Below, in pieces: positions 17,234-25,604 of a DNA stretch of 52,178 nt. Within the stretch, counting starts at the first letter, position 1; each line of letters starts with the position of its first letter. This DNA is from an uncultured Bacteroidales bacterium (lineage in GTDB: Bacteria > Bacteroidota > Bacteroidia > Bacteroidales > Bacteroidaceae): positions 1-52,178 of the forward strand of contig CADBXL010000025.1 of NCBI GenBank assembly GCA_902798615.1, in the 5' to 3' direction. The notes under the pieces were generated by a model. It saw only the letters and a program-made list of their open reading frames with translations. It made no database searches and was not told the origin of the DNA. A program made the translations under genes and the position numbers.

Positions 17234-18013
17234 TTAATAGCTTGCCGAGCACTTGATTCCTAAGTCTTCCACTCTCGCCTTGATAGCGTCGAGGGTTTCA
17301 TGGGATGCTTTTCTCAGGTCGTGGTCAGGTGTCTCGCGGTCTATGGTGTATATCATAACCATCTCCGGAGCAATATCCTTTACAGCCTCAAGCCACGGGG
17401 CAACGAACTCCTCACCTGTATTGTCAACGCTCTTGCCTTGCGTCGTGCCTGTCATGAACATGGTTTGGATGATGCAATGGCCATTGAATTTCTTCATGTT
17501 CTCAATTACATTCCTCACATCGTATGAAGGCTGTGTAGGGCGGTCAACGAGCCTTATGTACTCAGCATCTATTGTATCGAGCTTCAGGATGTTGTTATCA
17601 ACCTTCATCAAAGCCTTACGGACATCCTCCTTGCCTATCATCGTGGCATTACTCAGAACCGAAACCTTTGCGTTAGGGAAATACTTGTCGCGGATTCTGA
17701 CAGTATCCTCTATTATTTTGAGGAAATCAGGATGGGCGGTAGGTTCACCATTACCGGCAAAGGTCAGCACATCGGGCGTAACTCCTTCCTTTTTCATCTC
17801 TATGAGTTTGTTCTCAAGAGCCTCTGCCACAGCCTGACGCGAAGGGCGAGGGGTATGAGGACGGAAATCCGCGTTGAATCCGCACTCGCAATATATGCAG
17901 TCGAATGTGCAGCTCTTGCCATCACCCGGTTGCAGGTTAACGCCAAGCGAGATGCCAAGACGCCGGCTATGTATTGGTCCGAAAATTGGAGAAGGATAGA
18001 TTATTGTGCTCAT
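17234..18013 (-). CDS. Radical SAM protein
   Basis: The 259-residue protein carries the 4Fe-4S cluster motif CTFDCIYCECGF near residue 35-46, the GNGEPTAHP motif (SAM-binding GGE-like) and SNATM; it ends with CSASY. It resembles the Wyosine-type/YjjW-like small radical SAM proteins with an IHSRRLGISLGVNLQPGDGK N-terminus, which are common in bacteria but mostly of unknown substrate. It is monocistronic with its own promoter; a type B palindromic doublet abuts the stop codon. Confidence 0.88.
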   Translation of the reverse strand: MSTIIYPSPIFGPIHSRRLGISLGVNLQPGDGKSCTFDCIYCECGFNADFRPHTPRPSRQAVAEALENKLIEMKKEGVTPDVLTFAGNGEPTAHPDFLKIIEDTVRIRDKYFPNAKVSVLSNATMIGKEDVRKALMKVDNNILKLDTIDAEYIRLVDRPTQPSYDVRNVIENMKKFNGHCIIQTMFMTGTTQGKSVDNTGEEFVAPWLEAVKDIAPEMVMIYTIDRETPDHDLRKASHETLDAIKARVEDLGIKCSASY

Positions 18014-18075
18014 TGTTCCGATTTCTATGATTTTCTACGATTTAGATGAGTACTTTCTCAAAAAATACCTGAGTG

Positions 18076-18107
18076 CAAAGGTATAGAAAATAAATGTAAA
18101 TTCCAAA
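18076..18107 (-). promoter_or_regulatory. Promoter of the radical SAM gene
   Basis: TTTG (18107-18104), 20 nt, TACCTTTG (18083-18076), about 63 nt before the ATG. Confidence 0.75.
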
Positions 18108-18385
18108 TAAATCACGACTTTTTCAGTTGTTGGAAGTCTATTTTCTACAGAAACCGCTAAATGCCAACTGCTTGGAATAGGGACAATATGACCGAGGGAT
18201 TTGGAAATAGACAATCTCGGCAGGTCCTTCTTTTTACTGAAATATGTGGGGGATATTACTTTAATTGTATCAATGGATTTTCAAATCGCCAAGAAAATCC
18301 CCGGAAAACTATTTGTTTGCAAGACAAACGTAGGCCTAAGCCTTGATGCTCCTTCGCTCTTTGTAGGAAGTAAGTCTAATGTAAA

Positions 18386-18495
18386 TACCATATAAATACC
18401 TTTAAATTACAATAAAGATACCATGATAATACCATAGTTAATGGTAATATAATGGTATTATTATGGTAATATTATGGTATTATAATGGTATTATC
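18386..18495. repeat. Ten-unit 11-bp array, five inverted then five direct
   Basis: TACC or TAC begins units at 18386, 18397, 18408, 18419 and 18430; ATGGTA begins units at 18441, 18452, 18463, 18474 and 18485. All steps are exactly 11 bp and the two halves are inverted relative to each other about 18440. The flanks (18108-18385, 18496-18560) hold no gene that I can support. Confidence 0.9.
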
Positions 18496-18560
18496 ATCGA
18501 AGGAGAAACGACTTTACTCGTATTTTACCATTATACCAGAAGTATTCTGAAAAGGACAAG

Positions 18561-18605
18561 AAAAATCCCACACGGCCAAGGAAATTCCTTGGTGGTGTGG
18601 GGAAA
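18561..18605. terminator. Hairpin CCCACAC..CCAAGGAA
   Basis: CCCACACggCCAAGGAA pairs with its complement around a 1-3 nt loop, with AAAAAT before and AAATT after. Half copies of the same hairpin follow the genes ending at 42449 and 44350. It probably ends the minus-strand gene at 18657. Confidence 0.65.
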
Positions 18606-18656
18606 TTATAGTCGAGGGGAATGCCCCAAAGAAACATTTTGTATTTTTATCAAATA

Positions 18657-19202
18657 TTATCTGTAAATATTTTTCAATTCTTCGTCGTAAAGCATTTTGC
18701 CTTGTTTGGTTCTCTTGTCATAAACATAGGCACCATCAATATATCTGTAGAATTCATAAATTGCAAATAGCTTGTCTGTGGTTAATGTTACTTGGCGGTT
18801 TGTCGTTGCCCACATATAAGTAAAGCGTGGAATCCAACTCGGATAGTAACACACATTTGTTTCAACATGTAGTTTGTAATTTTTTGGTAAAACGGTATGA
18901 AATTTCTCTAATTCCAACATGGCATACCCAAGTCCGTCGTCATCTTGTGAAGTGGAATTGAGAATTTCCATTTTCCCATTCTTTACTTCTGCATTGACTA
19001 TTATCTTAACATTAAGGTCTGCGTATGTGCTATCATTATTGTTCAGTGTGTATTGGTCTGTTATTGTGGGAATTGTGTCGTGCACCCATTCCATGAATTC
19101 TTTGTATTGCAAAGCCTCGTCCTTTGGTTCCCTCTCTTCCTCTTCCTGAGCAAAGAGATTTTGACAGATAAGCAGAAATGCAAATATAATATACTTGTTC
19201 AT
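18657..19202 (-). CDS. Small secreted protein, unknown function
   Basis: From the ATG at 19202 the protein has 181 residues and a clear signal peptide (MNKYIIFAFLLICQNLFAQ); the upstream start at 19250 would bury it. An acidic stretch (EEEEREPKDE) follows. Segments such as YADLNVKIIVNAEVKNGKMEILN and MLELEKFHTVLPKNYKLHVETNVCYYP recall the TonB C-terminal-like proteins used for fractional outputs, but I do not recognise a family with confidence. It stands alone. Confidence 0.75.
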   Translation of the reverse strand: MNKYIIFAFLLICQNLFAQEEEEREPKDEALQYKEFMEWVHDTIPTITDQYTLNNNDSTYADLNVKIIVNAEVKNGKMEILNSTSQDDDGLGYAMLELEKFHTVLPKNYKLHVETNVCYYPSWIPRFTYMWATTNRQVTLTTDKLFAIYEFYRYIDGAYVYDKRTKQGKMLYDEELKNIYR

Positions 19203-19326
19203 GAGTTTCAGAAAGTATTTGGTGGTAAATGTTGTTCTTTCTTTTGGCAAAAGTAACCAAAAATCCCGACAATACTATTTTACCTCAAGAACAAATATAA
19301 ATTTAATGTTAATAAGGCTTAAATAC

Positions 19327-19357
19327 TTGTAAGATTGGAGAATTTTTAGTTACTTTG
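19327..19357 (+). promoter_or_regulatory. Promoter of the ftsX cluster
   Basis: TTG (19327-19329), 20 nt, TTACTTTG (19350-19357), a one-base variant of the -7 consensus, about 62 nt before the ftsX ATG. Confidence 0.65.
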
Positions 19358-19418
19358 CACCGAAATTTGGCGTATTGTGTACCTATGCGCTGGATTTGAT
19401 ATTTATTTTTACAAAATA

Positions 19419-20300
19419 ATGAAGAAGAAAAAGAAGTCAGGAGAAAAAAACAGAATCGGTCTTCAGGTTGTGACGCTATGTATAAGTACGGCTCTTGTGC
19501 TGATACTCCTCGGTATGGTGGTTTTCACAGGTCTGACGGCTAATAACCTCTCCAATTATGTGAAGGAAAACTTAACCGTAACCGTTATGTTTGCAGACAA
19601 TGTGTCTGACCAGCAGGCAAAGGCTGCGTGTAAAAAGATAAAGAAGAAACACTATGTTCACCGACTGGATTACATCAGCAAGGAACAGGCTCTGAAAGAA
19701 CAAACAGCGGCTCTTGGCGCTAATCCGGCTGAGTTCCTTGGCGAGAATCCGTTCACTCCTTCTGCCGAAATCCATCTTATACCTGAATGTGCCAATGCTG
19801 ATTCCATGAAATGGATAGCAAAGCAGTTGAAGGCTGACAAGCAGGTTTCAGAGGTGACATACGAGAAGGACCTTATGAACAAAGTGAACAAGAGCCTGCG
19901 AAAGATAATGCTTGTGATGATGGTCATCGCTGTGCTTTTGTCGTTTGTTTCCTATACCCTTATCAGCAATACCGTAAGACTTGGCATCTACGCCCGTCGT
20001 TTCACTATCCACACTATGAAACTCGTGGGTGCCTCATGGTCTTTCATCCGTGCTCCATTCCTGAAGATGGGCGCTTTGCAAGGATTACTTGCGGCCTTGA
20101 TTGCCGATGCAGCCCTTGCCGGATGTATTGCTTGGCTTTACAAGTTTGAACCTGATATTACGGAGGTTGTGACGGTTGAGACTCTTGTCATCACGGGTGT
20201 CTCTGTAGTTCTCTTCGGACTTATCATCACAACATTCTGCGTCTATCTCTCCTTGAATCATTTCCTGAAGATGAAGGCGAAGGATTTGTATAAGGTGTAA
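19419..20300 (+). CDS. ftsX: Cell division protein FtsX
   Basis: The ATG at 19419 gives MKKKKKSGEKNRIGLQ..., a lysine-rich start typical of the family; the longer reading from 19377 runs back into the promoter leader. The 293-residue protein has one N-terminal helix (about 21-42), an extracellular domain containing the SEVTYEKDLMNKVN segment, and three C-terminal helices of the FtsX permease domain (VRLGIYARRFTIHTMKLVGAS). FtsX with FtsE regulates peptidoglycan hydrolases at the septum. FtsE is not in the window. A palindromic doublet separates it from the next gene. Confidence 0.93.
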   Translation: MKKKKKSGEKNRIGLQVVTLCISTALVLILLGMVVFTGLTANNLSNYVKENLTVTVMFADNVSDQQAKAACKKIKKKHYVHRLDYISKEQALKEQTAALGANPAEFLGENPFTPSAEIHLIPECANADSMKWIAKQLKADKQVSEVTYEKDLMNKVNKSLRKIMLVMMVIAVLLSFVSYTLISNTVRLGIYARRFTIHTMKLVGASWSFIRAPFLKMGALQGLLAALIADAALAGCIAWLYKFEPDITEVVTVETLVITGVSVVLFGLIITTFCVYLSLNHFLKMKAKDLYKV

Positions 20301-20305
20301 AAAGA

Positions 20306-20463
20306 GGCCTCTCCCCCCGCCCTCTCCCGTAGAGAGGGAGCCGGAAGGCATAAGGAACTCGATAATAAAAATATACCATTATAATTTTGTGCCCCATTCA
20401 CAAACAAATGTAACTTTTTCCTCGCCCCTTGGGGAGAGGATGCCCAAAGGGCAAGTGAGGGGC
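20306..20463. repeat. Chimeric palindromic doublet (type B left arm, type A right arm)
   Basis: The left arm (20306-20350) is type B (GGCCTCTCCCCCCGCCC); the right arm (20419-20463) is type A (TCGCCCCTTGGGGAGAGG ... GTGAGGGGC). The two arms do not pair with each other but each folds on its own. It starts 6 nt after the ftsX stop codon. Confidence 0.9.
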
Positions 20464-20480
20464 TGACTACTTTTATTTAA

Positions 20481-20711
20481 ATGGAAGAAAAAAAGAATTT
20501 AGCCTTAGGCAAAATTAATTTCATCATGCTTGCTATAAGTATGGTGATTGTTGTGATTGGTTTTGTAATGATGAGTGGTGCAAGTTCTGATACCACACAG
20601 TACAATCCAGAGATTTTTAGTGCGATGCGCATCAAGGTAGCTCCTGTTGTTTGCTTCGTTGGTTTTGTATCAATTATTGCGGGCATTATGTACCGCCCAA
20701 AGCAGAAGTAA
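20481..20711 (+). CDS. DUF3098 membrane protein
   Basis: This 76-residue protein has two membrane helices (about residues 12-31 and 53-70) around a GASSDTTQYNPEIFSAMRIKVAP loop. It matches the small DUF3098 proteins found between ftsX and uppP in Bacteroidetes. Its function is unknown; its place between division and cell-wall lipid-carrier genes suggests an envelope role. The stop codon is immediately followed by the uppP ATG, so the two are probably coupled. Confidence 0.88.
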   Translation: MEEKKNLALGKINFIMLAISMVIVVIGFVMMSGASSDTTQYNPEIFSAMRIKVAPVVCFVGFVSIIAGIMYRPKQK

Positions 20712-21545
20712 ATGAACGAGTTACAGGCATTGCTCCTTGGTCTTGTACAAGGTTTTACAGAGTATCTTCCAGTTAGTTCAAGCGGACATCTGGAGTTGGG
20801 TAAGATAATTCTCGGTCCTGAAGCAGAGGCTGGCGGACTTACATTCGATATCGTTGTTCACGTTGCTACGGTTCTTAGTACGTTAGTTATCCTGTGGCGT
20901 GAGGTGATGTGGATATTCGCAGGATTGTTCCGCTTTGACGGTCGTATGAACGATGAGCAGAAATATGTAATCAACATCCTCATCTCTATGATTCCTGTAG
21001 GCATCGTAGGACTTTTCTTCAAGGATTATATCGAGTCTCTCTATGGTGATAATGTGATTGTTGTTGTGGGTTGCTGTTTGCTTGTCACATCTTTGCTTCT
21101 TGCCCTCACACATTTCTACGTACCAAGAGAGAAGGAGAAGATTTCACGTCTGGATGCATTTATCATCGGTATTGCTCAGGCATGTGCGGTTCTTCCTGGT
21201 CTTTCACGTTCAGGCTCAACGATTGCCACCGGACTTCTTCTCGGCAACAGCCGCAAGAACCTCGCACAGTTCTCATTCCTGATGGTTATCCCGCCAATCC
21301 TTGGTGAGGCACTCTTGGATTTCAAGCATATCTTTGCTCCTTCTGCAGAATATCTTGCAGAGCATAGTGGTGAGATGGCTGTAGTTCCTACAAGTTCTCT
21401 TATCGTTGGCTTTATTGCAGCCTTTATCAGCGGATGTATCGCTTGTAAGTGGATGATTGCCCTCGTTAAGAAGTGCAAGCTGATTTACTTTGCAATCTAC
21501 TGTGCTATCGTTGGTGTTATCGCATTGTATTGCAGCACGTTGTAA
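20712..21545 (+). CDS. uppP: Undecaprenyl-diphosphatase
   Basis: The 277-residue, multi-helix protein has both BacA/UppP signature regions: [20 protein letters not shown] near the N-terminus and [18 protein letters not shown] in the middle. It dephosphorylates undecaprenyl diphosphate to recycle the lipid carrier for peptidoglycan and surface glycans at the inner membrane. It begins one base after the DUF3098 stop codon. A type A doublet starts 10 nt after its own stop. Confidence 0.96.
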   Translation: MNELQALLLGLVQGFTEYLPVSSSGHLELGKIILGPEAEAGGLTFDIVVHVATVLSTLVILWREVMWIFAGLFRFDGRMNDEQKYVINILISMIPVGIVGLFFKDYIESLYGDNVIVVVGCCLLVTSLLLALTHFYVPREKEKISRLDAFIIGIAQACAVLPGLSRSGSTIATGLLLGNSRKNLAQFSFLMVIPPILGEALLDFKHIFAPSAEYLAEHSGEMAVVPTSSLIVGFIAAFISGCIACKWMIALVKKCKLIYFAIYCAIVGVIALYCSTL

Positions 21546-21554
21546 AAATAAAAA

Positions 21555-21712
21555 GCCCCTCACCTGTCCTATGGACACCCTCTCCCCAAGGGGCGAGGGG
21601 GAAGTTAGTATTTTTCAATTAACAATTAAATATTAAATGCTTAAACAAGCGAAAGAAGGTAATTCCAACCTCGCCCCTTGGGGAGAGGATGCCCATAGGG
21701 CAGGTGAGGGGC
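21555..21712. repeat. Palindromic doublet type A spanning the truB start
   Basis: Left arm 21555-21605, right arm 21669-21712, ends GCCCCTCACC and GGTGAGGGGC. The spacer (21609-21668) holds the first ATG of the truB reading frame, and the right arm is translated as LAPWGEDAHRAGEG. Confidence 0.93.
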
Positions 21713-22554
21713 CTCTTGATTTCCAGCAAGGAGAGTTTATCTACTTCAACAAGCCTTACGGAATGTCGAGTTTCGGGGCACTTGCCTTTGTACGTACTCG
21801 CATCTCACAAAGGGTGGATGTGAAGAGAGTAAAGACCGGACATGCCGGAACTCTCGACCCTCTTGCTACCGGCGTGCTGATTCTCTGTACTGGTAAGGCT
21901 ACCAAGCAGATAGAGTCGCTTCAGCTTAACGATAAGGAATATACCGCCACCTTGCAGTTTGGTGCCACTACTCCAAGTTTCGACAAGGAATATACGGTTG
22001 ACCATACATATCCTTCGAAGCATATCACCCGAGAGAAGGTTGAGGAGGCTTTAAAGCAGTTTGTTGGCGATATAATGCAGGTTCCACCTGTCTTTTCTGC
22101 TTGTAACGTGAACGGAAAACGAGCTTACGAGCTTGCAAGAAAGGATAAGGAGGTTGAGCTTCAGGCAAAGCAGGTAAGAGTGGATGAGATTGAACTTCTT
22201 GACTTTAACGATGAACTCAAGCAGGCAAGTATAAGAGTGGTATGCGGAAAAGGCACTTACATCCGCTCTCTTGCACGTGACATAGGTAAGGCTTTAGATA
22301 GTGGGGCTTATCTCACGGCTCTTTGCAGAACCCGTCTTGGTGATGTGAGAATAGAGGATTGTCACACCATAGACAACTTTCAGGAATGGCTTGACGCTCA
22401 GGAGGTTGCTCCGTATATAGAATGTGTTCAGAATCCTCCGGGTACAGGCAAGAAAAAGAACAAAAAGAAGAGGAAGAAGAGGCCTCTCCCCCCGCCCTCT
22501 CCCGTAGAGAGGGAGCCAGAGAGCGAAGTGGCTTCGTCAAAAAATATACAATAG
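21637..22554 (+). CDS. truB: tRNA pseudouridine(55) synthase, extended at both ends by repeats
   Basis: The TruB core runs from about residue 28 (DFQQGEFIYFNKPYGMSSFGAL) to about residue 260, with GHAGTLDPLATGVLILCTGKATK carrying the catalytic Asp, QVPPVFSACNVNGKRAYELAR and GTYIRSLARDIG. It makes pseudouridine 55 in the tRNA T-loop. The first 26 or so residues (including LAPWGEDAHRAGEG) come from a type A doublet, and the tail RPLPPPSPVEREPE to the stop comes from the left arm of a type B doublet, after a lysine-rich linker. No ATG lies between the doublet and the core, so the start must be inside the element or use an alternative codon. Confidence 0.93.
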   Translation: MLKQAKEGNSNLAPWGEDAHRAGEGPLDFQQGEFIYFNKPYGMSSFGALAFVRTRISQRVDVKRVKTGHAGTLDPLATGVLILCTGKATKQIESLQLNDKEYTATLQFGATTPSFDKEYTVDHTYPSKHITREKVEEALKQFVGDIMQVPPVFSACNVNGKRAYELARKDKEVELQAKQVRVDEIELLDFNDELKQASIRVVCGKGTYIRSLARDIGKALDSGAYLTALCRTRLGDVRIEDCHTIDNFQEWLDAQEVAPYIECVQNPPGTGKKKNKKKRKKRPLPPPSPVEREPESEVASSKNIQ

Positions 22555-22652
22555 AAAATGCTAATCTCCTCATTAGCGAATCGGCTCCCTCCCTACGGAG
22601 GGAAGTCCGATGTTGATAACATCGGAGTATGTGCAAAGCGGGGGGAGAGGCC
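22481..22652. repeat. Palindromic doublet type B overlapping the truB 3' end
   Basis: Ends GGCCTCTCCCCCCGC (22481) and GCGGGGGGAGAGGCC (22652). The left arm encodes the last residues of TruB; the right arm contains the CCGATGTT/AACATCGG hairpin in the orientation opposite to the copy at 17056-17232. Confidence 0.93.
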
Positions 22653-22686
22653 GTAGTTTTGTTATTACTTTGTTTTATAAATATAG

Positions 22687-23883
22687 ATGAAACTTTCTAA
22701 TTTCAAATTCAAGCTCCCTGAGAGTCAGATAGCTATCTATCCGCACTCTATAGAGCGTACTGTAACTAATTCAGCAGGCGAAACTACTACTTTTCAGCTC
22801 AAGCGTCCGGACGAGGCAAGACTGATGGTGCTTCACAAGAAGTCACAAAAAATCGAGATGTACAAGACGGACGAAAAGGGTAAGCCAATCCTTGATGCTG
22901 ATGGCAAGAAGCAGTTCATCATGTGTAAGGATATTGTGAATTACTTCACAGAGGGTGATACATTCATCTTCAACGACACCAAGGTGTTCCCTGCTCGTCT
23001 TTGGGGTACTAAGGAGAAGACGGACGCCAAGATTGAGGTGTTCCTTCTTCGTGAACTCAATGCCGAGATGCGCCTTTGGGATGTCCTTGTTGAACCTGCA
23101 AGAAAGATTCGTATCGGCAATAAACTCTTCTTTGACGACACTAATACGATGGTTGCCGAGGTTATCGACAACACGACAAGCCGTGGCCGTACCCTCCGTT
23201 TCCTCTATGAGTGTCCTCATGACGAGTTCAAGCGCGAGCTGTATAGCTTGGGCGAGGCTCCACTACCTCGATATATCTTAGAGCACAAGGGGCCGGATGG
23301 CAAGCGTGACCGTGTGGCAACAGAGGAGGATCACGAGGATTTCCAATGTATCTTCGCTAAGAACGAAGGTGCTGTAACAGCTCCTGCAACTGGTCTTCAT
23401 TTCTCTCGTGAGATGATGAAGAGAATGGAGATTATCGGAATAAATTCTGCATATATCACTCTGCATTGTGGTCTTGGAAACTTCCATGAGATTGAGGTTG
23501 AGGACCTTACAAAGCATAAGATGGACTCTGAGGAGATGTTTGTTTCTGCAGAGGCTTGTAAACTTGTAAACGAGACAAAACTCGCAGGTCATCATGTTTG
23601 TGCTATCGGTACAAGCGTTGTGAAGGCAACTGAGAGTGCCGTTGGTACAGATGGTATGATGAAGGAGTTTGAGGGTTGGACCAATAAGTTCATATTCCCT
23701 CCATACGATTTCGGACTTGCCGATTGTATGATGGCTAATTTCTATCAGTCAGAGTCTCCTATGGTTATGGAGATTGCAGCCTTCGGTGGCTATGACCTCG
23801 TGATGAAGGGCTATAAGCTTGCTCTCGAAAACGGCTATAAGTTCGGCTGTTTCGGTGATGCGATGCTGATTATAAACGATTAA
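22687..23883 (+). CDS. queA: S-adenosylmethionine:tRNA ribosyltransferase-isomerase
   Basis: The 398-residue protein has LSNFKFKLPESQIAIYP at the start, the FNDTKVFPARLWG motif, LVEPARKIRIGNKL, TAPATGLHFSREMM and LHCGLGNFHEIEVEDLTKHKMDSE, and ends with GYKFGCFGDAMLIIN. It transfers the ribosyl part of SAM to preQ1 in tRNA to form epoxyqueuosine. It is longer than the roughly 350-residue family norm because of extra residues near the N-terminus (about 25-40 and 60-78), which I recall as usual in Bacteroidetes. Its ATG lies 35 nt after a type B palindromic doublet. Confidence 0.95.
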   Translation: MKLSNFKFKLPESQIAIYPHSIERTVTNSAGETTTFQLKRPDEARLMVLHKKSQKIEMYKTDEKGKPILDADGKKQFIMCKDIVNYFTEGDTFIFNDTKVFPARLWGTKEKTDAKIEVFLLRELNAEMRLWDVLVEPARKIRIGNKLFFDDTNTMVAEVIDNTTSRGRTLRFLYECPHDEFKRELYSLGEAPLPRYILEHKGPDGKRDRVATEEDHEDFQCIFAKNEGAVTAPATGLHFSREMMKRMEIIGINSAYITLHCGLGNFHEIEVEDLTKHKMDSEEMFVSAEACKLVNETKLAGHHVCAIGTSVVKATESAVGTDGMMKEFEGWTNKFIFPPYDFGLADCMMANFYQSESPMVMEIAAFGGYDLVMKGYKLALENGYKFGCFGDAMLIIND

Positions 23884-23885
23884 AT

Positions 23886-23935
23886 ACCCCTCCCCCAACC
23901 CTTCCCCTGTGGAGGTAGAAGGGAGGATTCCGAAG
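23886..23935. repeat. Degenerate GC-rich repeat half
   Basis: A single arm resembling types B and C (ACCCCTCCCCCAACCC ... GAAGGGAGGATTCCGAAGG) fills the gap between queA and the flavodoxin gene. No inverted partner is visible. Confidence 0.55.
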
Positions 23936-23938
23936 GAT

Positions 23939-24451
23939 ATGCAAATCATCATTTATGGTAGTCTGTATGGCTCTACTAAGCGATATGCTGAGCACTTGTC
24001 GGAGATTACGGGTATAGAAGCCGTAGCCTTCAAGGATGCAAAGGATATTGCTAAGTATGACAGGGTTATCTATATGGGTGCTCTTTTTGCCGGGAGTGTT
24101 CTTGGATTGAAAAAGACAGTCAGTAGGATGTCGCCAAATCAAAAGCTTACAATCATTACGGTTGGTATGGTTGATCCTGCTGATCCTGAGAATATTGACT
24201 ATATCCGTCGTTCTATAAAGGCCAGAGTGCCAGCGCATCTCTATGATGAATCGCAGATATTCCATCTTCGTGGTGCTATTGATTACAGCCGTCTGACTCT
24301 TAAGCATAGGATGATGCTTTCTGTAATCCATTGGAAGATCTCGAAGATGCCAGAGGAAAAGCTTAATGCCGAGGCAAAAACCATTCTTGCTATCTATGGC
24401 AAGAACCTTGACAATGTTGATTTCAAATCATTGGAGGAATTGAATTTATGA
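23939..24451 (+). CDS. Flavodoxin-domain protein
   Basis: The start at 23939 gives MQIIIYGSLYGSTKRYAEHLSE, the N-terminal beta strand and FMN-phosphate loop (GSLYGSTKRYA) of flavodoxins; the earlier ATG at 23909 lies in a repeat. The 170-residue protein resembles HemG-type protoporphyrinogen oxidase/flavodoxin proteins with YMGALFAGSVLGLKKTVSRM. A role as an FMN electron carrier is supported; the specific partner is not. It overlaps folK as ATGA. Confidence 0.8.
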   Translation: MQIIIYGSLYGSTKRYAEHLSEITGIEAVAFKDAKDIAKYDRVIYMGALFAGSVLGLKKTVSRMSPNQKLTIITVGMVDPADPENIDYIRRSIKARVPAHLYDESQIFHLRGAIDYSRLTLKHRMMLSVIHWKISKMPEEKLNAEAKTILAIYGKNLDNVDFKSLEELNL

Positions 24452-24960
24452 GCAAAGAGCAGAAAGTTAACGAAAATACTAACTTTCTCCTCGCCCCTTG
24501 GGGAGAGGATGCCCGTAGGGCAGGTGAGGGGCTGCTGCGGAGGGGTTCCCATCTCGTCTATTTCTCTCTCGGCTCTAACCTTGGCAACAAGCGTGAAAAC
24601 TTGAATAAGGCTATAAAATTAATGGAAGAGCAGATTGGCGTATTGCTACGTCAGTCTGCTTTTCTTGAAACTGAGCCTTGGGGCTTCCAATCGGACAACT
24701 CATTTGTTAATGCTGCTATCTGCATGGAAACTGAGCTTGATCCGTTTGAAGTCCTTGCTAAGACTCAGGAAATAGAGCGCGAGTTAGGGAGAACTGTCAA
24801 ATCCAGCAATGGTGAATATCACGACAGGATAATTGATATTGATATCCTCCTCTATGATGACCTTCATATCAATACCCCTCAACTCACCATTCCCCACCCT
24901 TTGATGGAACAAAGGGATTTTGTCATGATTCCGTTGAGGGAGATACTTCATTCTGAGTAA
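24448..24960 (+). CDS. folK: 2-amino-4-hydroxy-6-hydroxymethyldihydropteridine diphosphokinase with repeat-encoded N-terminus
   Basis: The HPPK core starts at about residue 36 (VYFSLGSNLGNKRENLNKAI) and has TEPWGFQSDNSFVNAA, AKTQEIERELGR and HDRIIDIDILLYDD, which holds the metal-binding aspartates. It adds pyrophosphate to the pterin precursor of folate. The start codon overlaps the upstream stop as ATGA, which fixes it at 24448; residues about 14-27 (FLLAPWGEDARRAGEG) are encoded by one type A arm inserted after the start. Confidence 0.93.
   Translation: MSKEQKVNENTNFLLAPWGEDARRAGEGLLRRGSHLVYFSLGSNLGNKRENLNKAIKLMEEQIGVLLRQSAFLETEPWGFQSDNSFVNAAICMETELDPFEVLAKTQEIERELGRTVKSSNGEYHDRIIDIDILLYDDLHINTPQLTIPHPLMEQRDFVMIPLREILHSE
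24489..24532 (+). repeat. Single type A repeat arm inside folK
   Basis: The arm has the standard type A sequence (TCGCCCCTTGGGGAGAGG ... GGTGAGGGGC). No left arm is present upstream; a fragment TAACTTTCTCC like the usual spacer end precedes it, so this may be half of a decayed doublet. Confidence 0.92.
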
Positions 24961-24986
24961 TGATCCATAGAGGTAATCTGCATTAT

Positions 24987-25048
24987 AAAAAAGGCATCTC
25001 CGACATTCCTACTATAATATTATCTGAATGTCTGGGATGCCCTATTTT
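24987..25048. terminator. Bidirectional hairpin terminator
   Basis: GGCATCTCCGACATTC pairs, with mismatches, with GAATGTCTGGGATGCC around a 17-nt loop, with an A run before and TATTTT after. It lies between the convergent folK and lipoprotein genes. Confidence 0.7.
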
Positions 25049-25123
25049 GTATATTTTAGATACATTGTATCTTTGCCATTACTGATGTGATAATCATCTT
25101 ATTCGTCCGGCATATAAAGACTG

Positions 25124-25576
25124 TTATTTGCTGACTATTTTTGGATCATCAAGTTTTGTAAAAGAGTATGTCTTATAATTACTCATGTCATAACCAGCCC
25201 AACTTTTTCCATCAGCTCCCATGCTCACTTTAAATGTGTATGCATAATAGCCGTCATCTGTATACATCGAAATCGTTTGGTCTTTTTCGTTAAAAGTCCA
25301 TCGGGCAATACGCTTTGATTCTTGCAATGGATCATAAGAAATTTCTCCATTACTGTTGGTGCTCATACTATAGTGTAAAGCCCCATTGGATTCCAACTGT
25401 ATTAATCTCCAGTTCCCAGAAATCATAGATGTTTTCCAAACTCCAACTAACTGTTGGCGTACGCTTACATCATTATCATCGTCATCATTACCTCCACATG
25501 AAACGGATGCAAAACAAACCATAGCAAAAATTGCTATATAAATAAAACGGAAAAAAGTTATTTTGTTCTTTTTCAT
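25124..25576 (-). CDS. Small lipoprotein, lipocalin-like, unknown function
   Basis: The start at 25576 gives MKKNKITFFRFIYIAIFAMVC...; the ATG at 25603, directly after the upstream stop, is also possible. A signal peptide ends in the lipobox-like FASVSCGG, followed by an acidic linker (NDDDDND). The mature part (VRQQLVGVWKTSMISGNWRLIQLESNGALHY..., ARWTFNEKDQTISMY) has the beta-strand pattern of lipocalin-like Bacteroidetes lipoproteins. It is probably anchored in the outer membrane and forms an operon with the preceding 82-residue gene. Confidence 0.75.
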   Translation of the reverse strand: MKKNKITFFRFIYIAIFAMVCFASVSCGGNDDDDNDVSVRQQLVGVWKTSMISGNWRLIQLESNGALHYSMSTNSNGEISYDPLQESKRIARWTFNEKDQTISMYTDDGYYAYTFKVSMGADGKSWAGYDMSNYKTYSFTKLDDPKIVSK

Positions 25577-25604
25577 AATTTTTGTAACATTAAGATTTTT
25601 CATG

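Noticed and set aside
18386-18495. CRISPR array
   Set aside because: Units are 11 bp without spacers of constant length, and they invert in the middle; there are no cas genes.
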